Assembly: GCF_014489475.1 (NCBI RefSeq)
Contig: NZ_CP060820.1
Location: 372,001-436,000, forward strand
Length of the DNA: 64,000 nucleotides
Direction: 5' to 3'
Source of the DNA: Lysobacter terrestris
GTDB taxonomy: Bacteria; Pseudomonadota; Gammaproteobacteria; Xanthomonadales; Xanthomonadaceae
A program made the translations under genes and the position numbers. A model generated the notes under the pieces. It was not told where the DNA came from and did not search any database. It saw nothing but the letters and a program-made list of their open reading frames with translations. Of this stretch, positions 1-8,685 are shown piece after piece (within the stretch, counting starts at the first letter, position 1; the number at the start of each line of letters is the position of its first letter).

Positions 1-1
1 C

Positions 2-247
2 CTGCTGCTCGACGAGGCGACGAGCGCGCTCGACGCGCAGAGCGAGCGCGCGGTGCAGCAGGCGTTGGAAACGCTGATGCAGGGGCGCACGACGATCGTC
101 ATCGCGCATCGCCTCGCCACCGTGCTCAAGGCCGACCGCATCGTGGTGATGGACCACGGCCGGGTCATGGCCGAGGGCACGCACGAACAACTGCTCGCGC
201 AGGGCGGCCTGTACGCCGAATTGGCGAAGCTGCAGTTCCTCGACTAG
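2..247 (+). CDS. ABC transporter ATP-binding/permease protein, C-terminal fragment (MsbA-like)
   Basis: Only the last 81 codons are present; the gene begins left of the window. The frame opens with the Walker B sequence [11 protein letters not shown], followed by the switch histidine in [10 protein letters not shown] and the usual tail ending in [11 protein letters not shown]. This is the nucleotide-binding domain of an exporter with fused membrane and ATPase domains, the family of MsbA and similar lipid or drug flippases. The membrane part is not visible, so the substrate cannot be judged. The stop at 245-247 overlaps by four bases the end of the convergent acyl-CoA dehydrogenase gene, so no terminator lies between them. 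Confidence 0.85.
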   Translation: MLLDEATSALDAQSERAVQQALETLMQGRTTIVIAHRLATVLKADRIVVMDHGRVMAEGTHEQLLAQGGLYAELAKLQFLD

Positions 248-1884
248 GCCGCGGGCGGGAGCGCGCGCTCGAGGACCGCCGCGAACGGCACGTCCGCCGG
301 CAAGGTGCCGAACACCAGTCCGTGCGCGCCGCCCAGGCGCGAGCGACAGAACACCTCCGCGACCGGGCTGCCCGCGCGCAACAGGATGGCGGCCTGCAAC
401 GCCAGCGCCATGCGTTCGACCCAGCGGCGCGCATCGGCCTCGTCGATGGCGTCCGGCGCGAGCACCTCGTGCAACGCAGCGGCCTCGCGGTCGAACGCCG
501 GATGCAGCCCGGACGCGGCCTGCAGCTCCGCCAGCAACACCGCCGCGGCCTCCGGTTCGCGCGCCAACGCACGCAGCACGTCCAGGCACTGGATGTTGCC
601 GCTGCCTTCCCAGATCGAATTCAGCGGCGCCTGCCGGTACAGGCGCGGCAGCAGTGATTCCTCGACGTAACCCGCGCCGCCCAGGCACTCCTGCGCCTCG
701 TTGACGAAGGCCGGCGCGCGCTTGCAGACGAAGAACTTGCCGATGGCGGTGGCGATCCGCGCGTAGGCCGCTTCACCCGGATCGACAGGAGCGCGGTCGA
801 CCGCACGCGCGACGCGCAGCGAGAACGCCAGCGCCGCCTCGGATTCGATCGCCAGGTCGGCCAGCACGTTCTGCATCAGCGCGTGCTCGACCAGGCGCTT
901 GCCGAAGGCGCGGCGATGCCGTGCGTGGTGCAGTGCCTGCGCCAGCGCCATGCGCATCAGCGCGGACGAGCCCAGCATGCAGTCCAGCCGTGTCAGCATC
1001 ACCATCTCGATGATGGTCGCCACGCCACGTCCTTCGTCACCGATGCGGTGCGCCCAGGCGCCGTCGAACTCGACTTCGGACGACGCGTTCGACCAGTCGC
1101 CCAGCTTGTCCTTCAGTCGCATCAGCCGGAAGGCGTTGCGCGTGCCGTTCGGGCGCCAGCGCGGCAGCAGGAAACAGCTCAACCCGGCGGGCGCCTGCGC
1201 AAGGACGAGGAAGCCATCGCACATCGGCGCGGAGAAGAACCACTTGTGTCCGGTCAGCGCGTACTCGCCGGTTGCCGACAAGGGCTGCGCGCGCGTGGCG
1301 TTGGCGCGCACGTCGCTGCCGCCCTGCTTCTCGGTCATGCCCATGCCGATGGTGGCGCCGCGCTTGTGTTCGGTCGGCAGATCGCGCGGGTCGTAGGCCG
1401 GCGTCGCCGCCTTCTGCGCCCAGGCCTGCAGCGACGGGGCACGGCGCAGCACCGGCACGGCCGCGTGGGTCATGGTCAAGGGACAACTGCTGCCGGGCTC
1501 CACCTGCCCGTGCAGGTAGCTCAATGCGGCGCGCGCCACGTGACTGCCGGCTTGCGCGTGCTGCCAGGAGAATCCGGCCACGCCGTGGCCGATCGCCGCC
1601 TCCATCACCGCGTGGTAGTGCGGGTGGAACTCCACCACGTCGATGCGATGACCGAAGCGATCGTGCGTGCGCAAGCGCGGGCGATCGCGGTGCGCGTCGA
1701 AGCTCAGTTGCAGCAGGTCCCCGCCCGCCAGTTGCGCGTAGGCCTGCAGGTGCGCAGCGAAGGCGCCGCCGCCTTCGCGCTCGACCGCGTCACGCAATGG
1801 CGCATCGTCGGCCCACAGGTCCCGGCCGGCGAACTCCGGCGGCTGGTTCTCGACCACGTGGGTTTCGACGTTCGAGCCGGTCAC
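244..1884 (-). CDS. Acyl-CoA dehydrogenase, AidB-like
   Basis: The product has 546 residues, close to the 541 of E. coli AidB. It is a flavoprotein of the acyl-CoA dehydrogenase superfamily. The segment [16 protein letters not shown] is the FAD- and substrate-binding loop of this subgroup, and the C-terminal half has the typical [10 protein letters not shown] helix region. AidB is induced by DNA alkylation and has isovaleryl-CoA dehydrogenase activity; a wholly metabolic role is equally possible here because no ada or alkB gene is near. The start is GTG at 1884, preceded by GGAG at a good distance; no upstream in-frame ATG was found. It converges with the ABC transporter gene. Confidence 0.85.
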   Translation of the reverse strand: MTGSNVETHVVENQPPEFAGRDLWADDAPLRDAVEREGGGAFAAHLQAYAQLAGGDLLQLSFDAHRDRPRLRTHDRFGHRIDVVEFHPHYHAVMEAAIGHGVAGFSWQHAQAGSHVARAALSYLHGQVEPGSSCPLTMTHAAVPVLRRAPSLQAWAQKAATPAYDPRDLPTEHKRGATIGMGMTEKQGGSDVRANATRAQPLSATGEYALTGHKWFFSAPMCDGFLVLAQAPAGLSCFLLPRWRPNGTRNAFRLMRLKDKLGDWSNASSEVEFDGAWAHRIGDEGRGVATIIEMVMLTRLDCMLGSSALMRMALAQALHHARHRRAFGKRLVEHALMQNVLADLAIESEAALAFSLRVARAVDRAPVDPGEAAYARIATAIGKFFVCKRAPAFVNEAQECLGGAGYVEESLLPRLYRQAPLNSIWEGSGNIQCLDVLRALAREPEAAAVLLAELQAASGLHPAFDREAAALHEVLAPDAIDEADARRWVERMALALQAAILLRAGSPVAEVFCRSRLGGAHGLVFGTLPADVPFAAVLERALPPAA

Positions 1885-1929
1885 GGGGCGACTCCGCGGA
1901 TGGGGAGTCCCGACTTTAGCGCGGAAGGA

Positions 1930-3186
1930 TCAGGCGGACGCGGGCCGCGCGTCGCCCGCGGGTGCGGGGGCCTGCGCGTCGAGTACGTCGCGGAAATCCG
2001 GGTCCAGCGGCCACACGCCCAGCCAGCCGCGCCGCGTGCCCGTCAGCACGCGCAGTACCTGCCGTCGCCCGCCCGGCATGCGCGTGAGCGGATTGAACAG
2101 GCGGTCGCGCAGGGCCGCGAGTGTGTCGAGTTCGGACTGGAACAACGGCGTCAGCCAGCGGCTCCAGAAATGGTAGATCGCCACGTGCTCGCGCCGCGCG
2201 CGCTCGTAGCTGGCGAACGCCGGCGCAAGCTCGTCGTGGGTGCGCAACGCATCGCGCAGCACCAGCGCATCGATGAGCGCCATGTTTGCGCCCTGCCCCA
2301 GTTGCGGGCTCATGGCGTGCGCCGCGTCGCCCAGCAGCACGGCGCGTCCGCGATGCCAGCGGCGATGGCTGGCGTCGCGGTAACGCGCCTTGGCCAGGCC
2401 CTCGGGCACCGCGGTGTCGCGCAGCATGTCCGCGGCTTCCGGCCACACCGCGGCGACATCGGCACGCCAGCGCGCTGCGTCGTATTCCGCCTGCAGCGAT
2501 GCGGCCGGAACGCTCCAGAAGAAGCTCATGCGCGGCGTGTCGTCGCCCGGGCGCGTGCCCACCGGCAGCATTCCCGCCATGCGCCGCGCACCGACGTAGC
2601 GCTGGCGCAGTTCGCCGACGTGCGCCCAGGCGCCGCGCGGCACCAGGCACCATTGCGCACCCCAGGGATAGGGCCGGTCGAGCGCAGCCGTGCCAACTTC
2701 ACCACGCAGCTTCGACGCCGCGCCATCGGCGACGACGAGCAGGTCGAAGGCGCCGTGTTCGATCCCGTCCTGATCGCGCACCACGCCGCGCTCGGCATCG
2801 ATGCCGACGATGCGCCGTCCGCAGTGGATGCGGCGGCCCTCCTGCCAGGCCGCGTCCAGCAGGCCGAACAGCGCGCCGCGCTGCATGCCCAGGCCGAACA
2901 GGCCGCGATCGAGTTCGCGGTAGCGCATGTCCATCACCGCGCGCCCGTCGTGGGTTTCGCCGAACAGCCGATGCACGCGCGCACCGTGCGCGAGCGCGGC
3001 ATCGAGCAGGCCCAGCCGCCACAGCACTTCCATGCCGGTCGGTTGCAGCAGGAAACCGGCACCGACCGGTCCCAGCTCGTCCGCCTGCTCGAACACTTCG
3101 ACGTGGTGGCCGTCGCGCGACAGCAACACCGCCGCGGCCTGTCCGCCGGTGCCATAGCCGACGATCGCGATGCGCAGCGGCTTCAT
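1930..3186 (-). CDS. FAD-dependent monooxygenase / NAD(P)-binding oxidoreductase
   Basis: A 418-residue flavoprotein of the aromatic-ring hydroxylase (PHBH/UbiH-like) fold. The N-terminus IAIVGYGTGGQAAAVLL is a Rossmann FAD site (GxGxxG), the middle holds DLLVVADGAASKLR (the DG motif that contacts FAD and NAD(P)H), and LLGDAAHAMSPQLGQGANMA is the conserved GD motif closing the flavin site. Such enzymes hydroxylate or epoxidise small aromatic or prenylated substrates; nothing nearby tells which. I chose ATG 3186 (MKPLRIAIVG) over an upstream TTG at 3204 because it puts the Rossmann strand at the very N-terminus. It ends 46 bases before the AidB-like gene and may share its transcript. Confidence 0.85.
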   Translation of the reverse strand: MKPLRIAIVGYGTGGQAAAVLLSRDGHHVEVFEQADELGPVGAGFLLQPTGMEVLWRLGLLDAALAHGARVHRLFGETHDGRAVMDMRYRELDRGLFGLGMQRGALFGLLDAAWQEGRRIHCGRRIVGIDAERGVVRDQDGIEHGAFDLLVVADGAASKLRGEVGTAALDRPYPWGAQWCLVPRGAWAHVGELRQRYVGARRMAGMLPVGTRPGDDTPRMSFFWSVPAASLQAEYDAARWRADVAAVWPEAADMLRDTAVPEGLAKARYRDASHRRWHRGRAVLLGDAAHAMSPQLGQGANMALIDALVLRDALRTHDELAPAFASYERARREHVAIYHFWSRWLTPLFQSELDTLAALRDRLFNPLTRMPGGRRQVLRVLTGTRRGWLGVWPLDPDFRDVLDAQAPAPAGDARPASA

Positions 3187-3218
3187 GTCTTGCGAGCGTC
3201 CCAAGCGCCAAAAAGAAA

Positions 3219-3240
3219 AGGCCCCGCCGTGGCGGGGCCT
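3219..3240 (-). terminator. Rho-independent terminator of the cold-shock gene
   Basis: A perfect ten-base-pair stem (AGGCCCCGCC) with a two-base loop is followed, reading the minus strand, by TTTCTTTTTGG. It lies 43 bases beyond the cold-shock gene stop and just before the monooxygenase start, so it separates the two units. Confidence 0.85.
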
Positions 3241-3282
3241 GGAAAAACCGAGCCGTTACGGCTCAAGTCCGTCGGTCCTGGA

Positions 3283-3486
3283 TCAGACCGGCGCGACTTC
3301 GGACGCCTGCGCGCCCTTCGGGCCCTGGGTCAGCTGGTAGCTGACGCGCTGGCCTTCCTGCAGGCTGCGGAAGCCCTTGGCATTGATGGCGGAGAAATGC
3401 ACGAAAACATCGGCGCTGCCGTCTTCGGGAGAGATGAAGCCAAATCCCTTGGCGTCGTTGAACCACTTCACGGTACCGTACTGCAT
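3283..3486 (-). CDS. Cold-shock protein, CspA family
   Basis: A 67-residue single cold-shock domain, the normal CspA length. RNP1 is KGFGFISP (residues 13-20) and RNP2 is VFVHFSAI (28-35); [11 protein letters not shown] and [12 protein letters not shown] are typical. These proteins bind single-stranded RNA and DNA and act as RNA chaperones. I set the start at ATG 3486 ([10 protein letters not shown]); a longer in-frame extension to 3738 runs back into the mtiP gene and is not plausible. About 140 bases separate it from mtiP, enough for the long structured leader such genes often carry, and it has its own terminator, so it is probably monocistronic. Confidence 0.93.
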   Translation of the reverse strand: MQYGTVKWFNDAKGFGFISPEDGSADVFVHFSAINAKGFRSLQEGQRVSYQLTQGPKGAQASEVAPV

Positions 3487-3628
3487 GTCCTTGATGACCT
3501 CTGCTGGATGCGATGACGTGCGCCGGCCCTGGCGGCGCTCCGCGAGTATGCCAACTTGCTGAACGAGCGCAACCCGGCCGGCCGTGCACCACGCACCCGG
3601 CGACAGGAGCACGATTTCAGTCAGCCGC

Positions 3629-4381
3629 TCAGGCGGCCAGCAGCGCGCGCAGCAGCGCCGGGAGCCCCGCCGAAGCGGCCGCGACGTTGTCCAGCACATC
3701 CTGCAGGGTAATGACTTCGTCCGGGTCCGGCCCGGCACCCGCGGCCCAGTTGGCCACGATCGCCAGGCAGGCGTAATCCAGTTCCATCTCGCGCGCGAGC
3801 CCCGCTTCGGGCATGCCGGTCATGCCGACGAGGTCGCAACCGTCGCGGCGCATGCGCGCGATCTCGGCGCGCGTTTCCAGGCGCGGCCCCTGCGTGGCGC
3901 CGTAGCAGCCGCCATCGACCAGGGCCACGTTCGCCTGCGCCGCGGCAGCCACGACGGCGTGGCGCAGCGAGCGCGTGTACGGCTCGCCGAAGTCGACGTG
4001 CAGCACGTCGGTGCCCGGCTCTTCGCAGATGGTGGAGATCCGTCCCCAGGTGTAATCGATCAGCTGGTCCGGGCACGCGAGCACGCGTGGGCCGAAGCGT
4101 TCGGTGATGCCGCCGACGGTGTTGAGCGCGAGCACGCGGCGCGCGCCCAGCGCCTGCAGCGCGGCGAGGTTGGCGCGGTAGTTGATCTTGTGCGGCGGCA
4201 GCGAGTGGCCTTCGCCGTGGCGCGCGAGGAAGGCGATACGGTGCCCATCGAGGATGCCCACGCGCACCGGGCCCGACAGCGCGCCGTAGTGCGTCACCGG
4301 CTGGTGCGCTTCGGGGTCCTGCAGTTCGGCCAGCTTGTACAGGCCGGTACCGCCGATGATGGCCAGTTCGATGTCGCTCAT
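3629..4381 (-). CDS. mtiP: S-methyl-5'-thioinosine phosphorylase
   Basis: A 250-residue nucleoside phosphorylase of the PNP/MTAP family. It opens with [12 protein letters not shown]-type phosphate-binding sequence ([12 protein letters not shown]), then [18 protein letters not shown] and the nucleoside-binding [15 protein letters not shown] near the end. In pseudomonads and xanthomonads this family cleaves methylthioinosine, made by deamination of methylthioadenosine, to hypoxanthine and methylthioribose 1-phosphate; the hypoxanthine could be used by the Hpt encoded two genes upstream. Methylthioadenosine phosphorylase is the alternative name. The start ATG 4381 overlaps the stop of the preceding membrane-protein gene (ATGA); the longer frame to 4618 is rejected. 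Confidence 0.85.
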   Translation of the reverse strand: MSDIELAIIGGTGLYKLAELQDPEAHQPVTHYGALSGPVRVGILDGHRIAFLARHGEGHSLPPHKINYRANLAALQALGARRVLALNTVGGITERFGPRVLACPDQLIDYTWGRISTICEEPGTDVLHVDFGEPYTRSLRHAVVAAAAQANVALVDGGCYGATQGPRLETRAEIARMRRDGCDLVGMTGMPEAGLAREMELDYACLAIVANWAAGAGPDPDEVITLQDVLDNVAAASAGLPALLRALLAA

Positions 4382-4839
4382 GGGGATGCGCTCTCTGCAA
4401 GGATGGAATTCGTCGCAACCAGGCGACGATGGGAAGCGGCGGTCAGGGCGCGCCCGGCGAACGCAGTCGCGAGCCACAGCGCACCGCCGGCGAGGGTCGC
4501 CCAGATGTCCTGGGGATCGAAGGTGCGGTTCGGGCGGTAGACCTGCGCGAACTCCCACGCCAGTAGGCCGGCCATGACGATGAGCAGCGCCTTGAACAGG
4601 ACGGCGTCTTCGCGCCACAACTGCGACCAGGCATAAGGCGCATCGGCATCGAAGCCACGCCGCAGCAGCAGGACGACGAACAGTCCCGGCAACGTCGCCG
4701 CCGCGACCAGGTTCGGCGCGTAGCCGAGGAACGCGTGGCTGGCGCCGTGCTCGCGCAGGTCCTTGATCCAGATGATCGCGAGCTGGCCCAGGATCATCGC
4801 AACGGTCAGCCAGCCGGTGACGCTCCGCCGCGTGCGCAT
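4378..4839 (-). CDS. Small integral membrane protein, VanZ-like
   Basis: A 153-residue protein with about four predicted hydrophobic segments (roughly residues 9-26, 41-60, 84-103 and 117-134). The stretch NRTFDPQDIWATLAGGAL resembles the conserved aspartate-containing loop of VanZ-like proteins, but the match is short. It starts five bases after hpt and its stop overlaps the mtiP start by four bases, so it is translated as part of the nagZ-hpt-mtiP operon. Function unknown; context would allow a role in purine or muropeptide salvage, but this is inference only. Confidence 0.7.
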   Translation of the reverse strand: MRTRRSVTGWLTVAMILGQLAIIWIKDLREHGASHAFLGYAPNLVAAATLPGLFVVLLLRRGFDADAPYAWSQLWREDAVLFKALLIVMAGLLAWEFAQVYRPNRTFDPQDIWATLAGGALWLATAFAGRALTAASHRRLVATNSILAESASP

Positions 4840-4843
4840 CGGT

Positions 4844-5392
4844 TCAGTCCTTCAGCGCATAGATCGCGGGCAGCCCGCGGCCCTGTTCCTGGTAGTCCAT
4901 GCCGTAGCCGTAGACGTAGCGGTCCGGTACTTCGACGCCCATGTAGTCAGCCGCGAGGCCCGGCACGCAGCGGTCATGCACCTTGACCGCGAGCGCGGCG
5001 ATGCGGATCTCGGCGGCGCCCTGTTCGCGGCACCACTCGCGGATCTGCGCCAGCGTGTGGCCTTCGTCGACGATGTCGTCGACCAGCAGCACGCGCCGCC
5101 CCTGCAGCGAGGTGGCCGGGCGATGCTTCCACACCAGCTCGCCACCCGAGGTCGCGCCGCGGTAGCGGGTCGCGTGCAGGTATTCGAATTCGACGTCGAG
5201 GCCGCGCGCGCCCAGTTCCAGCGCGAGCTGCCCGGCGAACGGCAGGCCACCATGCATCACGGTGATGTAGAGCGGCACGCTGCCGACGTAGTCGTCGTGG
5301 ATGCGTGCGGACATGCGCACGATCGCCGCTTCCAGCGTCGCGCGGTCATGGATGAGGTCGCTGTTGGCCAGCGCGGCCTGCAGGTCTGCCAT
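4844..5392 (-). CDS. hpt: Hypoxanthine-guanine phosphoribosyltransferase
   Basis: A 182-residue type I phosphoribosyltransferase. The PRPP-binding motif is VLLVDDIVDEGHTL, with the two acidic residues that hold Mg-PRPP, and LYITVMHGGLPFAGQL is the upstream flexible-loop region. It converts hypoxanthine or guanine plus PRPP to IMP or GMP in the cytoplasm. The ATG at 5392 shares its first base with the last base of the nagZ stop (TAATG), so the two genes are translationally coupled; a longer frame to 5575 would lie inside nagZ. Confidence 0.93.
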   Translation of the reverse strand: MADLQAALANSDLIHDRATLEAAIVRMSARIHDDYVGSVPLYITVMHGGLPFAGQLALELGARGLDVEFEYLHATRYRGATSGGELVWKHRPATSLQGRRVLLVDDIVDEGHTLAQIREWCREQGAAEIRIAALAVKVHDRCVPGLAADYMGVEVPDRYVYGYGMDYQEQGRGLPAIYALKD

Positions 5393-6402
5393 TACGCCAA
5401 TCCTTCCTGGCGGTTGCGCGCCTGCGTGTAGCGCGCGTCCGCGATGAGTCCATCCCAGCCCAGGGCGCCGCGGCCGATCAGGCCGAGCAGCGCCGCGGTG
5501 TTGAGCTTGCGGTGCTTGACCGCTTCCAGCGCTTCCTCGACCAGTTCCGGGTGGCACACCAGCACCACGTCGCAACCGGCATCCAGGTGCAGGCCGACAC
5601 GCTGCTTCACGCCACCGGCGGCGGTCGCGGCCGCCATGCCGATGTCGTCGCTGAACACGACGCCGCGGAAGCCGAGTCCACCGGCAGTGCGGTCGCCGCG
5701 CAGGATCTCCTCGATCCAGCGCTTCGAGTAACCGGCCGGATCCGGCGCGACGGCCGGATACAGCACGTGCGCCATCATCACCGCATCCGCCTTGGCGTCG
5801 ATGCCCGCGGCGAAAGGCACCAGGTCGAGGCGGCGGATGTCCTCCAGCGGGCGCGGATCCACGGCGTTGTCGAAATGCGTGTCTTCCAGCACCGAGCCAT
5901 GGCCGGGGAAGTGCTTGAGCGTTGCCGCCATGCCCGCCGCGTGCATGCCGCGCACATAGGCGCGGGTGAAGTCGGCGACGACTTCGGGATCTTCCGCGAA
6001 CGCGCGGTTGCCGATGGCGCGGTTGCCGCGGCCGAGGTCGACCACCGGGGCGAAGCTGAGATCGACGCCGGTTGCGCGCACTTCACTGGCCATCAGCCAG
6101 GCGTGTTCTTCGGCGAGCTGCAATGCCGACTCGCGATCCTGTGCGTACAGCCGGCCGAAGCCTTCCAGCGCCGGCAGCGCGCTGTAACCCTCGCGGAAGC
6201 GCTGCACGCGACCGCCCTCCTGGTCGACGCAGACCAATTGCGGGCGCGGCGCGGCTTCGCGGATCGCCAGCGAGAGTTCCGCGACCTGCGCCTTCGAGGC
6301 GAAGTTGCGGCTGAAGAGGATCACGCCGGCGCAGGCATCGTGCTGCAGCCAGTCGCGTTCCTGCGTGGTGAGTTCCTTGCCGGCGAGCCCAATAATCAAC
6401 AT
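5392..6402 (-). CDS. nagZ: Beta-N-acetylhexosaminidase NagZ
   Basis: A 336-residue glycoside hydrolase family 3 enzyme, typical for cytoplasmic NagZ. LVCVDQEGGRVQRF holds the substrate-binding Asp-Gln-Glu, KHFPGHGSVLEDTH carries the catalytic His on the flexible loop, and VFSDDIGMAAA holds the nucleophile aspartate. NagZ removes N-acetylglucosamine from anhydromuropeptides in peptidoglycan recycling. I start it at ATG 6402 (MLIIGLAGKEL), the usual N-terminus of the family; an upstream extension to 6639 is low-complexity and unlike NagZ. It is the first gene of the nagZ-hpt-membrane protein-mtiP unit. Confidence 0.93.
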   Translation of the reverse strand: MLIIGLAGKELTTQERDWLQHDACAGVILFSRNFASKAQVAELSLAIREAAPRPQLVCVDQEGGRVQRFREGYSALPALEGFGRLYAQDRESALQLAEEHAWLMASEVRATGVDLSFAPVVDLGRGNRAIGNRAFAEDPEVVADFTRAYVRGMHAAGMAATLKHFPGHGSVLEDTHFDNAVDPRPLEDIRRLDLVPFAAGIDAKADAVMMAHVLYPAVAPDPAGYSKRWIEEILRGDRTAGGLGFRGVVFSDDIGMAAATAAGGVKQRVGLHLDAGCDVVLVCHPELVEEALEAVKHRKLNTAALLGLIGRGALGWDGLIADARYTQARNRQEGLA

Positions 6403-6553
6403 GTCAGAATCCAGCGAAAACAAAGATGCGATGGTGATGAGCGAAGCGGCTCCTGCACGGCACCGACTCCTCCTCTCCCGCTTGCGGCGCCCGAAGGGTG
6501 TCCACAGGTGAGAGGCCGGGTGAGGGCCACGACACCAGCCGCGGAAAGCCACC

Positions 6554-7069
6554 TCAGTCCACGTTACCCGCCTGCTCCGCCTCGCTCCACTGCGAGTACG
6601 GGCGCGCGGCCAGGGCCAGATTGTAGTAGCGCTTGGCATCGGTCACTTCACGGCCGATCCAGGCGGGTTTCTCGAACGCCTCGTCGGCCGAGCCCAGCTC
6701 GATCTCGGCCACGACCAGGCCTGCGTTGTCGCCCAGGAACTCGTCGACTTCCCACAGGTGCCCGCCGACATCGACGTAATGCCGGCGCTTGTCGACCAAC
6801 CCGCCGACGCTCAGCGCGAGCAGATCGCGCGCGTCCGCGACCGGAATGGCGTAATCGAACTCCTGGCGGGTGTGGCCGAGCTCGCGCGATTTCAGATTGA
6901 GGTAGGCCGCGTCGCCCTGGATGCGCACGCGGACCGAGGCCTTCATCGCACCGGTGTCCATGGCGGCCAGGTCGTTGAGGTAGCCCTGGGCCATCGGCAC
7001 GACCTTGTGCGCGGCGGCGCGCCAGTCGTTGCCGGTCACGAGGAATTTGCGTTCGATTTCGATGGGCAT
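6554..7069 (-). CDS. CYTH domain protein (inorganic triphosphatase-like)
   Basis: A 171-residue protein consisting of one CYTH domain. The hallmark ExExK appears at the N-terminus as IEIERKFLV, followed by RVRIQG, YLNLKSREL and a late acidic strand VVAEIELGSADE, all charged residues that line the tunnel of triphosphate tunnel enzymes. Relatives hydrolyse inorganic triphosphate or bind polyphosphate, some act as adenylate cyclases; the short stand-alone form favours triphosphatase. Start ATG 7069 places the motif directly at the N-terminus. It stands alone between nagZ and rlmD, with the palindromic repeat directly upstream. Confidence 0.85.
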   Translation of the reverse strand: MPIEIERKFLVTGNDWRAAAHKVVPMAQGYLNDLAAMDTGAMKASVRVRIQGDAAYLNLKSRELGHTRQEFDYAIPVADARDLLALSVGGLVDKRRHYVDVGGHLWEVDEFLGDNAGLVVAEIELGSADEAFEKPAWIGREVTDAKRYYNLALAARPYSQWSEAEQAGNVD

Positions 7070-7111
7070 GATCGGGACGGGAGTCGGGAGCTGGGAACGG
7101 TCTTTGCTTTT

Positions 7112-7222
7112 GCCCGTCATCCCCGAATGCTTCTATCGGGGATCCAGGGACTTTGCCTACCGGTCCCTCCGCGAAAAACAAAGTCCATGGATCCCCGACT
7201 AGAGCGCTCGGGGATGACGGGC
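7112..7222. repeat. Nested palindromic intergenic repeat, about 111 bases
   Basis: The outer arms, 7112-7126 and 7208-7222, are perfect 15-base inverted repeats (GCCCGTCATCCCCGA). Inner arms at 7136-7155 and 7179-7198 match in 19 of 20 positions and contain CCAGGGACTTTG. This layout resembles the dispersed GTCATTCCCGC-type repeats found between genes in many beta- and gammaproteobacteria. It fills the gap between the CYTH gene and rlmD and carries no ORF. Confidence 0.8.
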
Positions 7223-7229
7223 GAATAGA

Positions 7230-8564
7230 TCAGGGCTCAAACATCGCAATCGATTCAACGTGCGCCGTATGCGGGAACATATCCATCACCCCCGCCGCGC
7301 GCAGCTTCCAACCCTTCTCGTTGACCAGGTAGCCCGCATCGCGCGCGAGCGAGCCCGGATGGCAGCTCACGTAGACGATGCGCTTGAACTGCTTGAGCTT
7401 CAGCTGGGTCAGCACGAAATCGGCGCCCGAGCGCGGCGGATCCAGCAGCAGGCGGTCGAAGCCCTCGCGCATCCAGGTGTGATCGCTCAGGTCCTTGCCC
7501 AGGTCGGCGGCGTGGAATTCCGCGTTGGTTATGCCGTTGTGCGCGGCGTTCTCGCGTGCGCGGCGGACCAGGCCGGCCTCGCCCTCCACCCCGACCACTT
7601 CGCGCACGCGGCGCGCCAGCGGCAGGGTGAAGTTGCCCAGGCCGCAGAACAGGTCGAGCACGCGGTCCTGCGGCTGCGGATCGAGCAGGTCCAGCGCGGA
7701 CTGGATCATCTTGCCGTTGAGGCCGGCGTTGACCTGGATGAAGTCGAGCGGGCGGAACACGAATTCGATGTCCCACTGCGGCAACTTGAACGCCAGCGTC
7801 GGCTCCGCCGGCCACAGCGGATGCACGCTGTCGACGCCGCCGGGCTGCAGGAAGATGGCAAAGCCGTGCTGCTGGCCGAATGCCACCAGCGCCGCCTGGT
7901 CGGCATCGGACAACGGCGCCAGGTGGCGCACGGTCAGCGCGATGCCGCTGAATTCACCGCTGGGGTCGCCGGCAATGAATTCGATCTGAGGGATGTCGCG
8001 CCGCGCCTGCATCCCGTCGACGAGCGCGGCCAGCGCGGAGACCTTGCTGCCGATCTCGGGAATGACGGTGTGGCATTCGGAGAGGTCCGCGACGAAGCGC
8101 GGATCCTGCTCGCGGAAGCCGACCAGGGTCTTGTCCTTCTTCTCGACGCGACGCACCGAGAAGCGGCCCTTGCGCCGATAGCCCCAGGCGGCGTCGGTCA
8201 GCGGCGGCAGCACGCGTTCGGGCGTGACGTGGCCGATGCGCTCCAGGTTGTCCAGCAGCACGCGCTGCTTGGCCAGGATCTGCTTGCCCTCGTCTAGGTG
8301 CTGCAAGGCACAGCCGCCGCAGGTGCCGAAGTGCGGGCAGCGCGCCGGCACGCGGTCTGCCGAGGCGCGCAGGACGTCCAGCGTCGTGGCTTCGTCGAAG
8401 TGGCGCGAGCGCGAGGTCTGCTTCGCCAACACCCGCTCGCCGGGCAAGGCACCGGCGATGAAGGTCACCTTCCCGCCCTCCCCGTCGCGCCGGGCGACGC
8501 CGCGGCCGTCGTGGCTGAGGTCGGTGATGTCTGCTTCAAACGGGGTCTGGTCGATGCGCGCCAC
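7230..8564 (-). CDS. rlmD: 23S rRNA (uracil-1939-C5)-methyltransferase RlmD
   Basis: A 444-residue RumA/RlmD protein. An N-terminal TRAM domain (about 1-60) precedes the iron-sulfur cysteines in ARCPHFGTCGGCAL plus the later SECHTV. The SAM site is VLDLFCGLGNFTLPLA, the catalytic site RLLLDPPRSGA and the nucleophile cysteine in VYVSCHPGSLARD. It methylates uridine 1939 of 23S rRNA. Start is GTG 8564, where the family N-terminus MARIDQTPFEADI begins. It appears monocistronic, bounded by the palindromic repeat downstream and a hairpin upstream. Confidence 0.95.
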   Translation of the reverse strand: MARIDQTPFEADITDLSHDGRGVARRDGEGGKVTFIAGALPGERVLAKQTSRSRHFDEATTLDVLRASADRVPARCPHFGTCGGCALQHLDEGKQILAKQRVLLDNLERIGHVTPERVLPPLTDAAWGYRRKGRFSVRRVEKKDKTLVGFREQDPRFVADLSECHTVIPEIGSKVSALAALVDGMQARRDIPQIEFIAGDPSGEFSGIALTVRHLAPLSDADQAALVAFGQQHGFAIFLQPGGVDSVHPLWPAEPTLAFKLPQWDIEFVFRPLDFIQVNAGLNGKMIQSALDLLDPQPQDRVLDLFCGLGNFTLPLARRVREVVGVEGEAGLVRRARENAAHNGITNAEFHAADLGKDLSDHTWMREGFDRLLLDPPRSGADFVLTQLKLKQFKRIVYVSCHPGSLARDAGYLVNEKGWKLRAAGVMDMFPHTAHVESIAMFEP

Positions 8565-8643
8565 GGGAAAAACCGCTGTTTCGGGCCGCGTATTGTCGCA
8601 GGTTCGGCCGCCGGCCCATCAGGGGAACGCCCCAGAAACAGGA

Positions 8644-8663
8644 AAGCCCGCCAAGGCGGGCTT
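8644..8663 (-). terminator. Likely terminator after the YdbL-family gene
   Basis: A perfect nine-base-pair stem (AAGCCCGCC) with loop AA sits 22 bases past the ydbL-like stop. On the minus strand it is followed by a weak T-rich TTCCTGTTTC, so termination is likely but not strong. Confidence 0.65.
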
Positions 8664-8685
8664 CCCCTGAATCACGCACGGGGCG

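Noticed and set aside
883-3516. 877-codon plus-strand ORF opposite the AidB-like and FAD genes
   Set aside because: A shadow frame with no domain and low-complexity composition; both genes it overlaps have clear motifs on the other strand.
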